Of a stretch of 43,367 bases of DNA, positions 1 through 10,010 are shown piece after piece. Numbering within the stretch: position 1 is the stretch's first letter; each line of letters starts with the position of its first letter. The stretch comes from Paramarasmius palmivorus (lineage: Eukaryota > Basidiomycota > Agaricomycetes > Agaricales > Marasmiaceae), in the NCBI GenBank assembly GCA_037176845.1, contig JAYKXP010000260.1, positions 1 to 43,367 of the forward strand. Reading direction: 5' to 3'. Below the pieces are notes generated by a model that was given only the letters and a program-made list of their open reading frames with translations, was not told the origin of the DNA and did no database searches. A program made the position numbers and the translations under genes.

Positions 1-208
1 AGAGGAATGGAAGAGTAAGATGCACGAGGAAATGGAGAAGGTGTGGGACATGGACAACGGGCTACGCTGCGGGGGTTCTCTGCGTTCTCTGCGGTCACGG
101 TCATGATCTCCAGGTTGTCAGCCCATACAGAGCAGCACCAGCGGATTGCAACACGTTTCTCTCCAGGGTCGAGAAACTGGAACAGATCTGCACACACTCA
201 CGGCTGCC

Positions 209-520
209 ATGACAGTAGATACAAGTGCACTCGGCGGGAGGCAACACAGCAGGCAGAGGAAAGTTTGAACGCGTTGAGCGAACATCCGGCTTCCTTTCTC
301 ACCTCTTGACTCTCGTGTGCTCAATCAGACTCAAGATTGCGCTGTCCGGCTTTCGGCCAGTGTATATCTCAAGAACTAGTAAAGCTAGATGGGAAGAGGT
401 ATGTTGCAGATGTTTTTCCATATCGTGTCAATCAGCCGTGCTTTAGGACGTACAGCCACTTGCAGAACAGGACAAGGCAACCTTACGATTGCGGCTTGTA
501 CAACGCCTTCATTGCTCTTC
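209..520 (+). pseudogene. CSE1: CSE1/exportin-2 fragment A1 (N-terminal exons)
   Basis: This is a degenerate copy of the start of CSE1, the karyopherin that carries importin-alpha out of the nucleus. In three alternating frames one can read the N-terminal helical repeats: REATQQAEESLNALSEHP, then GFLSHLLTLV, then a piece around VRLSASVYLKN, then KARWEE just before a GTATG-type intron start. After that comes PLAEQDKATLRLRLV, the importin-beta N-terminal-like region. Several frameshifts and two adjacent stops (TAG TAA after VYLKN) kill it. At about 520 the sequence jumps to an exon that lies roughly 200 residues further on in a normal CSE1, so the intervening part is deleted. The family match is from recognised motifs, not from a database search. 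Confidence 0.72.
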
Positions 521-1560
521 TCAATTGAAGAGAGTCAACCTAGGGTCGTCGAGGCAAGTGCAGGCTATCTCACTCAATAGAGTGATATTCACCATTCCTT
601 CCAGTTGTTTGTGTAAACTATACATGAAAAATACTTGGAATCCAATGCTGTTCCAGCATTTTTCCAAGGCGTCTGGTCGCTGGTATGTTCCAACAGACTC
701 ACCAGGTCTCGGACGATTCCTCTGGTTTCGCGACAGTGTCTCCGATTCCTTTCCACCGCAATCCGCCCCGGTCACTACACCCAACTTTTCATCACGACTA
801 GTCACTGAGACTATATCTTACCTGGTTGAGGGCCGTCGTCGTTCCCAATGTATGTTATCTCCTTTTTTGCTGTGCATTGACCTACCTCTAATCCTTTGTT
901 CAGGTTTCTCTCCGGAAACATGGAGCTAGAGACAATTCGGAGACGACCCTCTCGAATTCATCCATCTTGCCTCTCCATCGGTGGTGCAGGAGCAGGAGGA
1001 GCAGGGTATCTAATGAGGGCGGTTACCCGTCGTCAGGCAGCTGCAGATGTTGTCAAGGCATCTCGTTGGTACCGGGAGGCGGTAGAGGGCGAGAAGATCA
1101 CGACAGCATCGTCGGCAACTGGATCGAGCGAGGCCTTGCTCAGTATGTTCAATTTTGGCAAGAGCGCGGACGGACGCAGGGTGGAAGGTCAAAGCAGGTG
1201 CAATCTACTTCCAGGTACTGCACTTGCTTCAGGTGGGAACGACTCAACATGATGTTTACGTCGACGAACGCACTCGTTGATGTTGTCAAGTTCTTCTTCG
1301 GACCATGTGTATGAAGATTGCAAGCTCCGGCCAATGCTCATCCCATATTGCAGGGGGATGCTATCCGGTTCTTGTACACATTCCGAAACCAAGTATGTAA
1401 GAGGCCACCTACATTTAGGCCGTTTGTCATTACTGATTCCTCAAATAGCTCACTATAACAACAACTGCCGCTTTCTGTTCTTCCACTGCGAGCGAGGCAC
1501 CTGGTCAAAGTCAGAGGCTGTATGTCCCATGCTCCCCGTCCCATTGGACTAGCCCTCACA
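521..1560 (+). pseudogene. CSE1: CSE1/exportin-2 fragment A2 (central exons)
   Basis: This continues directly from the N-terminal fragment with central CSE1 exons. It begins with the end of the exon ...QLKR..EVVE, a decayed intron, then LFVKLY at about 610. A GHYTQLF-like stretch follows near 770, and an intron leads into the exon containing SIGGAGAGG and VTRRQAAADVVKA (about 980-1060). The block equivalent to GNWIERGL..YV, then DAIRFLYTFRNQ (about 1360-1395) and an intron, come next. The last recognisable exon starts at about 1450 but has lost its frame. Most exons carry indels. The parallel block at 6290-7260 matches it exon by exon, including intron positions, but is better preserved. The copy ends at about 1560, where N-terminal sequence begins again. 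Confidence 0.72.
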
Positions 1561-1835
1561 ATTACGTGCTCGAGTCGAAAGAAACAGTCGCTCTGATTGC
1601 GGAGCTCGTCCTTCCTTCAAGGTGGCCTGATCTCATCGACGTTCGTCATTCAGAACTTGTGAATTGAAATGTCTCGTTGATGTTTTATCGTTACAGCAAC
1701 TCGTCGGCTCCTTACAGACATCAGACTCTAATTACCATACCTCGGCGTCCTTCATCGTACCCATTCCTCGGACCTCTTCGAAGAACCGCGACAAGTCTAC
1801 TCAAAAAATGCACCCCCTACATACCGAAGAAATCA
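1561..1835 (+). pseudogene. CSE1: CSE1/exportin-2 fragment A3 (N-terminal again)
   Basis: After the central exons, N-terminal CSE1 sequence restarts. The frame reads VALIAEL..PSRWPDLID at about 1580-1642, then LQQLVGSLQTSD near 1695. A degraded counterpart of FTDPFLELFQRTATSLD follows at about 1755-1815; the intact version of that block is at 5625-5680. A new N-terminal block downstream of a central block means this is a separate truncated tandem copy and not one gene. It runs into the 18-bp minisatellite. Confidence 0.6.
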
Positions 1836-1849
1836 CTCAAAAGGCAATA

Positions 1850-2066
1850 AGCAGCTCACCGGGCAAAAGGCAGCTCACCAGGCACAAAGGCAGCTCACCC
1901 GGCAAAAGGCAGCTCACCAGGCAAAAGGCAGCTTACCAGGCAAAGGCAGCTCACAGGCTAAAAGGCAAGCTCACCCGGCAAAAGGCAGCTTACCAGGCAA
2001 AAGGCAGCTCACCCGGCAAAAGGCAGCTCACCAGGCAAAAGGCAGCTCACCAGGCAAAAGGCAGCC
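1850..2066 (+). repeat. 18-bp minisatellite, about 12 units
   Basis: An 18-bp unit, GGCAAAAGGCAGCTCACC, is repeated about 12 times with variants (CCC/CCA GG, CTTACC, and a few 1-3 nt indels). The unit is a multiple of three, so a frame stays open across it and gives repeated Gln-Leu-Thr-Arg-Gln-Lys-like hexapeptides. Nothing suggests that this is translated. It lies exactly at the decayed end of a CSE1 fragment. Confidence 0.9.
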
Positions 2067-2639
2067 CAGCACTGTATTTAGCCACACTGGCATAAGATGG
2101 CGAGGGATGTTGTCGGTTTGCTTCATAAACGCAAACCGAAGTGTACAGGCCATTCGATAGTCTTTGCACAACACACTCTCATATGGTATACGGTGTATAA
2201 TAGGGACTGCCACAGGATATTTGAGTCGTTGAAGGCGACTCTCTAGCGTCAAGGAAAGAGGACTATGACTATATCGAGGGTTAGGCTGGACAATATGGTT
2301 ATAGCCACGCTCTCGGCAGATGACCTGAAGGATACTTGGAGAACTAAAGGCCGAGTTGGATAAGGCAAGGCAAGGCAGCACAAGGAGAACGTTGCAGGGA
2401 GAGGTGGTCAGAGAAGACGGAGATCTAGAAGTCGTTTGGAGCGACTTCTTTTTGTGTAAGGTGATTGGAAGAGCGTTCCTAAGATTGTTACGAGGAACGC
2501 TTTCGGGGTGTTACTTATAGAAGACGATGCCGTTCGAAGGGACCCTTTTGGTCCAAAGAGAAGCGGACGGAACAAAAGCACAAGGTGCTACGACCGGGGG
2601 ATACCACGATCGTTAATAATACCTGGACACCCTTCTGGG
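2067..2639. other. Unassigned, no gene recognised
   Basis: I see no recognisable coding exon here. There is a short AAGGC run at about 2360-2377. A short open stretch at about 2380-2520 could be a remnant of the upstream part of the following RBR gene, but it has no diagnostic motif. Confidence 0.4.
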
Positions 2640-3407
2640 AACTCAGCTGGGACCTTTGAAGAAGCTGCTTGGGTCGGAGAACGTCATGTTGGACATGTGG
2701 AATCAAAAACTCACAATACGTGGATCTTTAGCGGGACTTTCAAGCGGCACAACAGTCCTTCAAGAAAGTCCAAATGCCTCACCTTACACCCGGAATCGCA
2801 TCCTGTCCAGTCTGTTTTGGCCAAGTCGAGCTTCCTATACGCTTATCCTGCGGACACACGTACTGTCACGCGTGTTTGGCAAACTACCTCCTTGCTTCCA
2901 AGGATCATCGATTGTTTGGGCGACGAAGCAAGATGTTCGTTGGGTATTCGATTTCCGGTGCGACTCAGGATATACTTCCCCTAGGCGAATTCGAAGCCAT
3001 CGTCGAAGCAGCCGTTTCGGCGCACGTCGATGAACACTCAAAAGAATTCCATCATTGTCCTTCCCCCGACTGCATGTAAGTCTACCATCCTGCACCTGCA
3101 GGGACAGTCTTACAATGCCCTTCGTGTCTTACAAGGATATGTCCGGAATGTCATGTGGAGTATCACGATGGGTTTGGGTGTCCTGAGAAGGACGGTGGCG
3201 ATAGACTGTTCAGGGAGTAGATGGACAAACACGGTGTGAAGAATTGTCCAGGTTGCAAGGTTCCGATAGAGAGGAATGAGGGTTGTAATCATGTCACGTG
3301 TACGAGGTGTAGGACGCACATCTGCTGGGTGTGCTTGGAGACCTTTGCCAAGGGAGAAGGTATTTATGGACATATGCGGATGTGAGCATGGGGGCATCGG
3401 TGTGTAG
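2640..3407 (+). pseudogene. RBR-type (RING-IBR-RING) E3 ubiquitin ligase, broken
   Basis: The order of zinc-binding blocks is that of RBR E3 ligases. A linker that reads LTIRGSL and DFQAAQQSFKKVQ across a frameshift comes first. RING1 follows (CPVC..., CGHTYCHACLANYL at about 2800-2890), with its last cysteines (CLGDEARC, about 2916-2940) in a neighbouring frame. Then comes an IBR start (FEAIVEAAVSAHVDEHSKEF, CPSPDC), then CPSCLTRICPECHVEYHDGFGCPEKD. RING2 reads CPGCKVPIERNEGCNHVTC...CRTHICWVC and keeps the cysteine of GCNH that normally accepts ubiquitin. Breaks are the shifted RING1 end, an in-frame TAG at about 3217 where a Trp codon is usual (FREW/MDKHG), and a 3' frameshift before EHGGIGV-stop. 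The close spacing of intact zinc ligands suggests recent death. Confidence 0.82.
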
Positions 3408-4984
3408 ATCAGGATGTACTATCAGGTATTTACATAGACGGATTCAGTACTTATAATTTGCTTATTTGCTTAGCTTACTGTGTATGTGCCACTAACATGC
3501 GGGTGTATTGATCATGAATAACAATAATGTACACGAGTTGACTACACATGTACATTGACGATTCCATAGCGGACGCCCACTCCAACATCCAGGGCGCCAT
3601 CCACGAGAGGTAACCCATACCCTACAGCTTGTCGTTTCAGTACTGAGTACTGAGTCGGGAGCCGATGGCATTGGCGTGAATTTCCCTGAGCTAAAACGTC
3701 AGAGAAAGCAAGCAAAAGTCGAGGGAGGCGTGCCTTGACATCAAGAAAAGACGCCGTATCGTGTATCGTAGTGTCTTCCGAGTTCGATCGGTATGTATAT
3801 ATATCATGGACCTCGACGACAGCTGGGAGTAGAGCGTAGTCAATCAATAAGTACGACACTGGGGTTTAAAAACTTAAGCGCACAGTCTAGATGTCCTGGT
3901 GATAGGAAAGGAAGGATCCAGAGTTCAGGTTGCGTCTGTGATCAACTTGAAGAATGTCAATGACGCGTGGATGGGCCAGAAGCGACTGCTATGTCTTGAG
4001 CCTAGGCGAACCGCGCGCTGTTGAAGGCAATCAATTGCTGACTGGATGGTAGTTCTCGGATGGACCACGTACCGTGTCTCGTCTCTTAACGAACATAAGC
4101 CCATCCATGGTTCACTTTTACTGCGAAAAGGAACTTGCAGATCCAGAGCACTAGCTCTCGTGTAAATGATTTGACAGCGTAAGTGAGACCGCTCAAATGT
4201 CACAAAATCTCTTGTGGATCCGAGGATGTGAAAGATGGCTCGAATGTCTTCGCTGATACCACAATAAGTATGGGATCGAGCAGCTCTACCAAAGTGCGAG
4301 CTTTTGAATGGTCGAGGTTGAACGTTGGGCAATTTGGGGACGTACTATATGCTCGCCCACCTACGCTCTGAGATATTTCTGCCATGTATTGGTGGTATAT
4401 AGGAAATGGATCCTGTGTGACGCTAATTAAGCATAATTCTCTGATCATGACGAACAGCCTGCAAACTCACCGACTCAATAACAGCATCCCAACGATGATA
4501 TTCCTATTCACGTCCCGCAGAAGCCAGACATTTCCTCCAATAGCGTTGATCCATATCTTGAAGAGGGTCTGATAGGGTGTGTTGACGAGTCGAGGAAGGC
4601 AGACGATGGTGGTATGGGAATAAGGCGCGCGACGCGTCTCTGCTGCTGACGACCATGTTCCTCGACATCATCCTCTTCCTATCTCCTTGCAAGCACACTC
4701 TTCCCAATCTCCTTGATCATCATTCAAGGAGCAAGTGAAAGGTACGTTCCATTTACTTTGCTGCTCCCAGGCAGCTTACTGATACGCTTGGTTACTTTTC
4801 CGCAGGTCCCGTCTCACTCGATCCCGACATGTACAACCTCAGATCGGACCTTCATCCATCTTACAAGCCCAAACAATAGACCCACATATGGCATCATATA
4901 TGACCGTTTATCGACCATTTTAGCCTCCAGTGTCATGTAACAAACCAGGGCTATCATCCACTGACAAAAGTCGTCGTTGCCGGG
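3408..4984. other. Unassigned 1.6 kb, no gene recognised
   Basis: No family is recognisable on either strand. ORFs such as 3542-3859 (-) and 3925-4332 (-) lack known motifs and look like chance frames. A stretch at about 4490-4720 (+) reads DPYLEEGLIGCVDESRKADDGG and is followed, one frame over, by a hydrophobic run near FLDIILFL. It has an intron-like GTACGT...CCGCAG at about 4740-4806 and may be a remnant of a membrane-protein gene, but I cannot name it. Confidence 0.35.
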
Positions 4985-5562
4985 GTATGTACCTTCTAGA
5001 TCTTTAAATTTCATGCTGAGGCCTGACCTGACCACCTATTATCGTCCTTCTAGGTTCTCTCTATGCTAACATGAGCTGAGAACGACAGAACTGCTCGATG
5101 TTTCTATTGGCGGCACCTGCAGGTGCAGGAGGTGCAGGAGTTGCAGGAGTAGACAACGAAGGCGTCTCAGCCACCACCTTCCTCACCCCTCTCAACTGAA
5201 TAGAGTCATTGTAAAAGTCGTCTAGGCAAGCAACGGTTCCAACAGACTCGCCAACGTCTCGGATGATCCTTGGTTTCGCAATGTCTCCGCTTCCTTTCAA
5301 TCGCATCCGGTCACTACACCCAACTCTTTACCAGAACGGAAATTGTATCTACGTTGACGAAAGCCCAGTCATCATTTCCAATGTATGTACCTCCTTCTAT
5401 ACTGCGCCCTGACCTACCTCAAACTCTAGTCCTCCGTCTAGGTTTCTCTCCGGCAGCATGAGCTAGAACAATCCGAGGACGACCCTCTCGAATTCACCCA
5501 TCCTGACCTCTCCACGGGAGTGCAGGGGGTGCAGGAGCATCCAACGAGTGTGTTGCCCGCAG
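4985..5562 (+). pseudogene. CSE1: CSE1/exportin-2 fragment B1 (central exons, scrambled)
   Basis: Two short central CSE1 blocks lie head to tail. At 4985-5165 an intron start (GTATGTACC, also seen before the same exon at 6530) and acceptor precede a degraded counterpart of the SIGGAGAGG exon. At 5185-5400 the end of the ..TLEVVE exon, a collapsed intron and then RLRFLSI..GHYTQLF..TEIVSTL appear, followed by the same intron again. At 5445-5560 comes the second SIGGAG-type exon start, ending near SQA. Frameshifts and stops are frequent. The next block is N-terminal, so the junction at about 5562 is a rearrangement point. Confidence 0.62.
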
Positions 5563-6086
5563 TCAGGCATTGTCTCGTTCCGACCAACTATTCACAGAGA
5601 TCAACCTCGTGATGTCCAAGTTTACGGACCCGTTCCTCGAGCTCTTCCAAAGAACCGCAACAAGTCTAGATCTACTCAAAATGCTCTCCCTACACCCGAG
5701 AAATTCATTCGAACTCGATGCATGATCCTGCTCGCAGAAACCTACCACGACTTCACGTGTCAAGATATCCCACCGACAGTCCCACGAGGATTTTTTCACC
5801 AGCGAATCAGGATGGATCCCGATGCATGTTCATGGGATCCATGGCACCCGGATGAGCTCAGGAACAGCGATCCCGGTGGACCAACACCTTCTTTGCCGTC
5901 TCAGCTCAAGAGAGGTACCCTAGAAGTCGTCGAGGTAAGTCTAACGATCCCTCCACAAATTTAGAAGTGATATCTCACCATTCTTTCCAGCTGTTTGTGA
6001 AACTATACACCGAAAAGCTCCTGGAATCCAACGCCGTACCAGCGTTTCTCCAAGGCGTCCGATCACGTTCCAACAGACTCACCAAC
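5563..6086 (+). pseudogene. CSE1: CSE1/exportin-2 fragment B2 (N-terminal to exon LFVKLY)
   Basis: This is one of the better preserved pieces. It reads SDQLFTEINLVMSKFTDPF then LELFQRTATSLDLLKMLSL (about 5580-5690). Then LLAETYHDFTCQDIPP follows at about 5725-5775, corresponding to the conserved FHDLNxQDLP region. DFFTSESGWIP and PTPSLPSQLKRGTLEVVE follow at 5790-5935. A canonical intron (GTAAGT at 5936 to TTCCAG at 5990) precedes LFVKLYTEKLLESNAVPAFL. Three frames are needed, so it is not translatable as a unit. It breaks off at about 6086, where exon-2 sequence begins. Confidence 0.75.
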
Positions 6087-6289
6087 AAGTGCGTTGCAGA
6101 TTTTTTCTCCTATATTGTCGCTCAGCCTTGCTATAGGATGTACAGCCACTTGCAGAACAGGACAAAGCAGCTCTACGATCGCGGCTTGTACCAGCAATGC
6201 TCCAACTTTCGGGCCCTCAGATAAAGGAATACGCGCTCAAGTCGCAGAATCAGTCGCCCTGATTGCGGAGCTCGACTTTCCTTCATCCC
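6087..6289 (+). pseudogene. CSE1: CSE1/exportin-2 fragment C1 (exon 2)
   Basis: It encodes PLAEQDKAALRSRLVPAM, then LQLSGP, and after a single-base shift SDKGIRAQVAESVALIAEL and DFPS. This is the region just after the importin-beta N-terminal domain and is equivalent to 430-520 of the first copy. It then joins directly, in mid-exon, to LFVKLYTEQL at about 6295, skipping some 200 residues. The same kind of jump is seen at 520. Confidence 0.75.
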
Positions 6290-7963
6290 TTCCAGCTGTT
6301 TGTGAAATTATACACCGAACAACTACTTGAATCCAATGCCGTACCCGTGTTTGTCCAAGGCGTCTGGTCGCTGGTAGGTTCCAACAGCCTTACCAGTGTC
6401 TCAGATGATCCCTTGGTTTCCCAATGCCTTCGCTTCCTTTCCACTGCGATCCGCTCAGGTCACTACACTCAGCTATTCACTACGACAGAAACTATTTCTA
6501 CCTTGGTTGAAGGCGTCGTCATTCCGGATGTACGTACGTACCTTCTTTCATGCTAAGCCCTGACCACCTCTAATCCGCCTTCTAGGTCTCTCTCCGCCAA
6601 CATGAGCTAGGCAATTTGGGGATGACCCGCTTGAATTCATCCGTCTGGAACTTTCTATTGGCGGTGCAGGTGCAGAAGGTGTGGGAGTATCTAACGAAGG
6701 TGTTACCCGTCGTCAGGCAGCTGCAGACGTTGTCAAAGCCCTCGTCGGTACTGGAGGCGGTGAGGGCGAAAAGGTCACCACTAGCATCGTCGGCAACTGG
6801 ATTGAGCGAGGCCTTACCGAGTACGTTCAAGCTGGGAAGAGCACAGACGGCGAAGGGTGGAAGGCCAAAGATAGCGCAATCTACCTCCCCACTGCCCTTG
6901 CTTCTCGAGGCGCAACCGCTCAACACGGTGTTACGGCAACGAACGCACTCGTTGATGTCGTCAAGTCTTTCTCGGACCACGTTTATGAGGACTTGCAAGC
7001 TCAGGGCAACGTACATCCGATATTGCAAGTGGATGCTATCCGGTTCTTGTACACATTCCGAAAGCAAGTATTAAGAGGCCACCTACATTAGGCTGTTAGT
7101 CATTACTGATCCCTCAAATAGCTCACCAAACAACAACTGCTTTACGTTCTTCCACTGCTAGCAAGACACCTGCAGTCAGATAACTATGTATACACCTATA
7201 TGGCAATCACCATCGAGAGAGTGTTAGCGATATCGATACGACAACCTGGTCAAAGTCAGATGCTGTATGTCCCATGCTCCTATTCATTGACTAGCCCTCA
7301 CAATACCATTTCAGGTTCATTCAAACTGACATTCACGAAACCGCCAATGACCTCATCAATGCTCTACTTTCCAAAACCGAAGCTGCAGGGACCCCAGAAA
7401 AGGTTGCTGAGAACGACCATCTGATGAAATGTATGTCCCTAAGACCCAAGTGTTCTCTTTTCTCCTCACTAACAGCTGGTACTCATCAGGTACAATGCGA
7501 GTCATTGTCACTGCACGGCAGTCTCTTTCACCCAACTACCAGGCGCTGCTCAAGCGATTCGTTGATATCCTCGGCGTCATCTCGCGGAACCCTATCATTT
7601 AACAGGGCCGCAGCCTTCGAATCTCTCATGATCATCAAACTTTTCAGTCCGCCAGGAACTACGCTGAAAGAGGCGAAATCTTCATCTGGAACCGACGACG
7701 ACGCATTTGTCACAATGACAGCAATAGACGAAGAAGAGAAAAGCACAGGCTACCAAGCAGCATATTCCAGACTTGCGACATCTGAATCTGTCGACATTGA
7801 CCCAGTTGCATATGTCGGCGACCCGGAAAAGTACTTGGGCGGGGAGATGGTGAGGTTCTCAAAGCAAGGGGGCGGTCGTCTTCGGGAATTGCTTTCGCAG
7901 TGTAATCCACAGGTCGTGGGTCCGGTAATACAGAGTTTGGCGCAGGCAGGATATGTGATATGA
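6290..7963 (+). pseudogene. CSE1: CSE1/exportin-2 fragment C2 (central to C-terminus, internally deleted)
   Basis: This is the longest and best-preserved CSE1 block. Exons in order: LFVKLYTEQLLESNAVPVF...SQCLRFLSTAIRSGHYTQLF (6295-6529), an intron, LEFIRLELSIGGAG...VTRRQAAADVVKALVGTGGG...YVQAGKSTDG...FLYTFRKQ (6586-7066), an intron, LTKQQLLYVLPLLARHLQSD..YTYMAITIERVLAI (7123-7233), a further intron, and an exon beginning FIQTDIHETANDL (from about 7316). TMRVIVTARQSLSPNYQALL and GVISRNP follow (about 7490-7590). There it jumps to LFSPPGTTLKE...EEEKSTGYQAAYSRLA and on to the normal C-terminus at 7963. About 250-300 residues of the usual ~960 are missing at about 7595. A mid-gene deletion and an absent N-terminus make it a pseudogene. 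Confidence 0.82.
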
Positions 7964-8511
7964 GATCCATTTTGATTATTAGGATAGATTAAACCGAACT
8001 AATCGTGGATGGTTTGCTGGTTTAGGTGCGAGTGAGGATGAGGAGATCCGGATGCCCGGTCAGTCTGCGCCTGTTCCCACCGGATTTCCGGATGCGGAAA
8101 TCCGGATGCCCGGATATTTTAGTATTTTCTGAGCTGGAAAATGATGTCAAAACATAGCATTGTCAACAAGTACTCAGAAACATAAAACATGTAGAAGTTA
8201 TTATATCTTCTAGCTCTTCTCTAGTGCTTTTGGAATAGGAAAGATATCAAATTGTGTTACTTGCAGTATGGATAGACAATATGCTTAAAATATAGAATAT
8301 ATCCCTCAGTAATATTTAGCAGAAATGGCTCAAATTCATGGGATTATTGACCTGTTTTATATCCACCACTATGAGGGAAATACATGATATTGTTTTTGCA
8401 TATTATAGAAGTTGTCTGCTATGCATTATACTGTATATTTCATGAAGGAAAACATGCAAAGTACATGGAATTATGGAAATATTGTCAATGCTACAGTATG
8501 AGAGAAATATA
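7964..8511. other. AT-rich spacer
   Basis: No coding exon is seen. From about 8115 the base composition drops to a much lower GC content than on either side, with abundant ATAT and TATA words. It may be inserted or decayed transposon DNA. The AT-rich block extends into the 3' end of the neighbouring ORF at about 8610. Confidence 0.5.
8046..8113. repeat. Direct repeats around a perfect 9-bp hairpin
   Basis: ATCCGGATGCCCGG occurs at 8046-8059 and again at 8100-8113. Between them GGATTTCCG (8082-8090) and CGGAAATCC (8095-8103) form a perfect inverted repeat around GATG. TCCGGATG occurs three times in 68 bp. It lies at the edge of the AT-rich block and could be a transposon end. Confidence 0.7.
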
Positions 8512-9636
8512 TTAAATGTTGCAGTCATACCCTATGTGTTTTCTCTGGTCTTTAATTCCATATCCTGCCTTCATATTGCATTCATTATCTGAGGTGTAGA
8601 AGAACCATTTCCCCGTAGTGCCAACCGCATCGGCGTCGAATTCTTGGCTGGCAGCACTACCACCGCCTGAAACACGACGCAGCCGCTTCATGACATACGA
8701 TGCACAGTTGGACAGCCACCGAGGAAGGTGAAGGACCATGAAACGGGGCGTCGCAACATCGGTCAGATGCATAATACCCACAACCACGGCGTGAAGCTCA
8801 GGCGCGTCTTGCAAGACAGTACGAGGCCGAAGCAGGTGAATGAAACGCAAGATGGTGTCACCAGGAAGGTCGACAATCGACCGCTGTTGAATCATGTTTT
8901 CCAGGATCGACTTCGACCTAACGTTCCTGAAAGCACCATCTGGCCAACACGGATGAACCATAACAGCCACGATCGGTCGCAAAACAGAACCGTCCACCGC
9001 TAATGCCCCATAAAACACACGCGAGCAAAAGGGCACCGTGTACCGCGAACGCATCAGCAAGCTGCACAGTTCGGAATCACCATGGTCGTCCACAAGGGCG
9101 TACAACACCCCGAACACCGCATGGACGACATCGTTCAACCACCCTGGCGCACTCATCAGAGGCGGACGTTCGATACCGCCTCCAGATAAAGGACTCCATA
9201 ACTCGAGTATGGTGAACGTTCTTCGAAGCAACTTCCACGATCCCATCTCGTCCATCCCAGGAAAGTTCACCGGAAGGTGTCCACTCCTCGACCGAAGATA
9301 GACAGCCAACACATCCAACGCGGTGACCAGCTGTCCACAAATCGAGAGTACGTCGGAAGGAGCCGTATCACGAGTCGGATGGGCAACACCCAGCATAGAG
9401 CCAACATGAACGAGCACAGCGGGATTTGACGCAACGGCCATGTCTTGAATAACGTCCAAAGAAACGGTAGCCATAGGCTGAACAGAGACGTCAGCAGGAA
9501 ACCCACGAAGAACAAAATAAAACGCACAGCGGGGATCAAAGAAAGAAACAGCGAACACCACAGCAGCACACAACGACCCCCCACGTATTTCACGAAAAAA
9601 ATCCTCGAGACTACCCAACAGGGAAACAAGCCTCAA
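8512..9636 (-). CDS. Unassigned 374-codon ORF, truncated at its 3' end
   Basis: This is the only long uninterrupted host-type frame in the window, GC-rich over 8640-9636. No signal peptide or transmembrane cluster is obvious. Hydrophobic helical segments alternate with Arg/Asp-rich turns, for example WLNDVVHAVFGVLYALVDDH, LPGDTILRFIHLLRP and LPRWLSNCASYVMKRLRR. The style resembles the helical N-terminal halves of uncharacterised Agaricomycete proteins, some of which end in a MYND zinc finger, but no MYND cysteines are present. The last ~30 residues come from AT-rich DNA, so the authentic 3' end was probably cut off. The start (MRLVSLLGSLEDFF) is only the longest-frame choice; an upstream exon is possible. 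Confidence 0.5.
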   Translation of the reverse strand: MRLVSLLGSLEDFFREIRGGSLCAAVVFAVSFFDPRCAFYFVLRGFPADVSVQPMATVSLDVIQDMAVASNPAVLVHVGSMLGVAHPTRDTAPSDVLSICGQLVTALDVLAVYLRSRSGHLPVNFPGMDEMGSWKLLRRTFTILELWSPLSGGGIERPPLMSAPGWLNDVVHAVFGVLYALVDDHGDSELCSLLMRSRYTVPFCSRVFYGALAVDGSVLRPIVAVMVHPCWPDGAFRNVRSKSILENMIQQRSIVDLPGDTILRFIHLLRPRTVLQDAPELHAVVVGIMHLTDVATPRFMVLHLPRWLSNCASYVMKRLRRVSGGGSAASQEFDADAVGTTGKWFFYTSDNECNMKAGYGIKDQRKHIGYDCNI

Positions 9637-10010
9637 AGGCTAAAAGACAGATCCGATTCCACCGCAAAGCGTACACAGAGAACACGCCATGAACTGTCTC
9701 CGACGCGTCAGAAAGTCAATCCACGAATAAAGAGACCACTCACGGGGACACACAACAGGACGGGAAAAAAAACAAAACATCTTCGAAGGCGGAGATGAAT
9801 GAAGAGAGAGGAAGACTGCAACGTCACCCCGGAGGACCCGCGTCTTCCCACATCATTCCCCGGCCCGCCACACTCCGACGTACCTTTTCAGGCCAGGAAA
9901 CCAAAACAGGAAAGCGCGACCAAAAGAGGAAGGCATGCGAAAATTTCGCTGATGGAGGCTTCAAAACGGCCCCCGATAAAGAACGAGCTCTCTTTTCAAT
10001 CGAACTCGTA
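9637..10010. other. Unassigned, 5' side of the 374-codon ORF
   Basis: GC-rich, A/C-rich on the + strand. No recognisable exon. It would hold the promoter and any first exon of the minus-strand ORF. The duplicated segment starts abruptly at 10011. Confidence 0.4.

Noticed and set aside
1850..2066. CRISPR array
   Set aside because: The repeats are contiguous 18-bp units with no unique spacers, in a eukaryotic context.
3542..4448. Minus-strand frames of 82-135 codons
   Set aside because: No recognisable motif, no intron signals joining them; regarded as chance frames.
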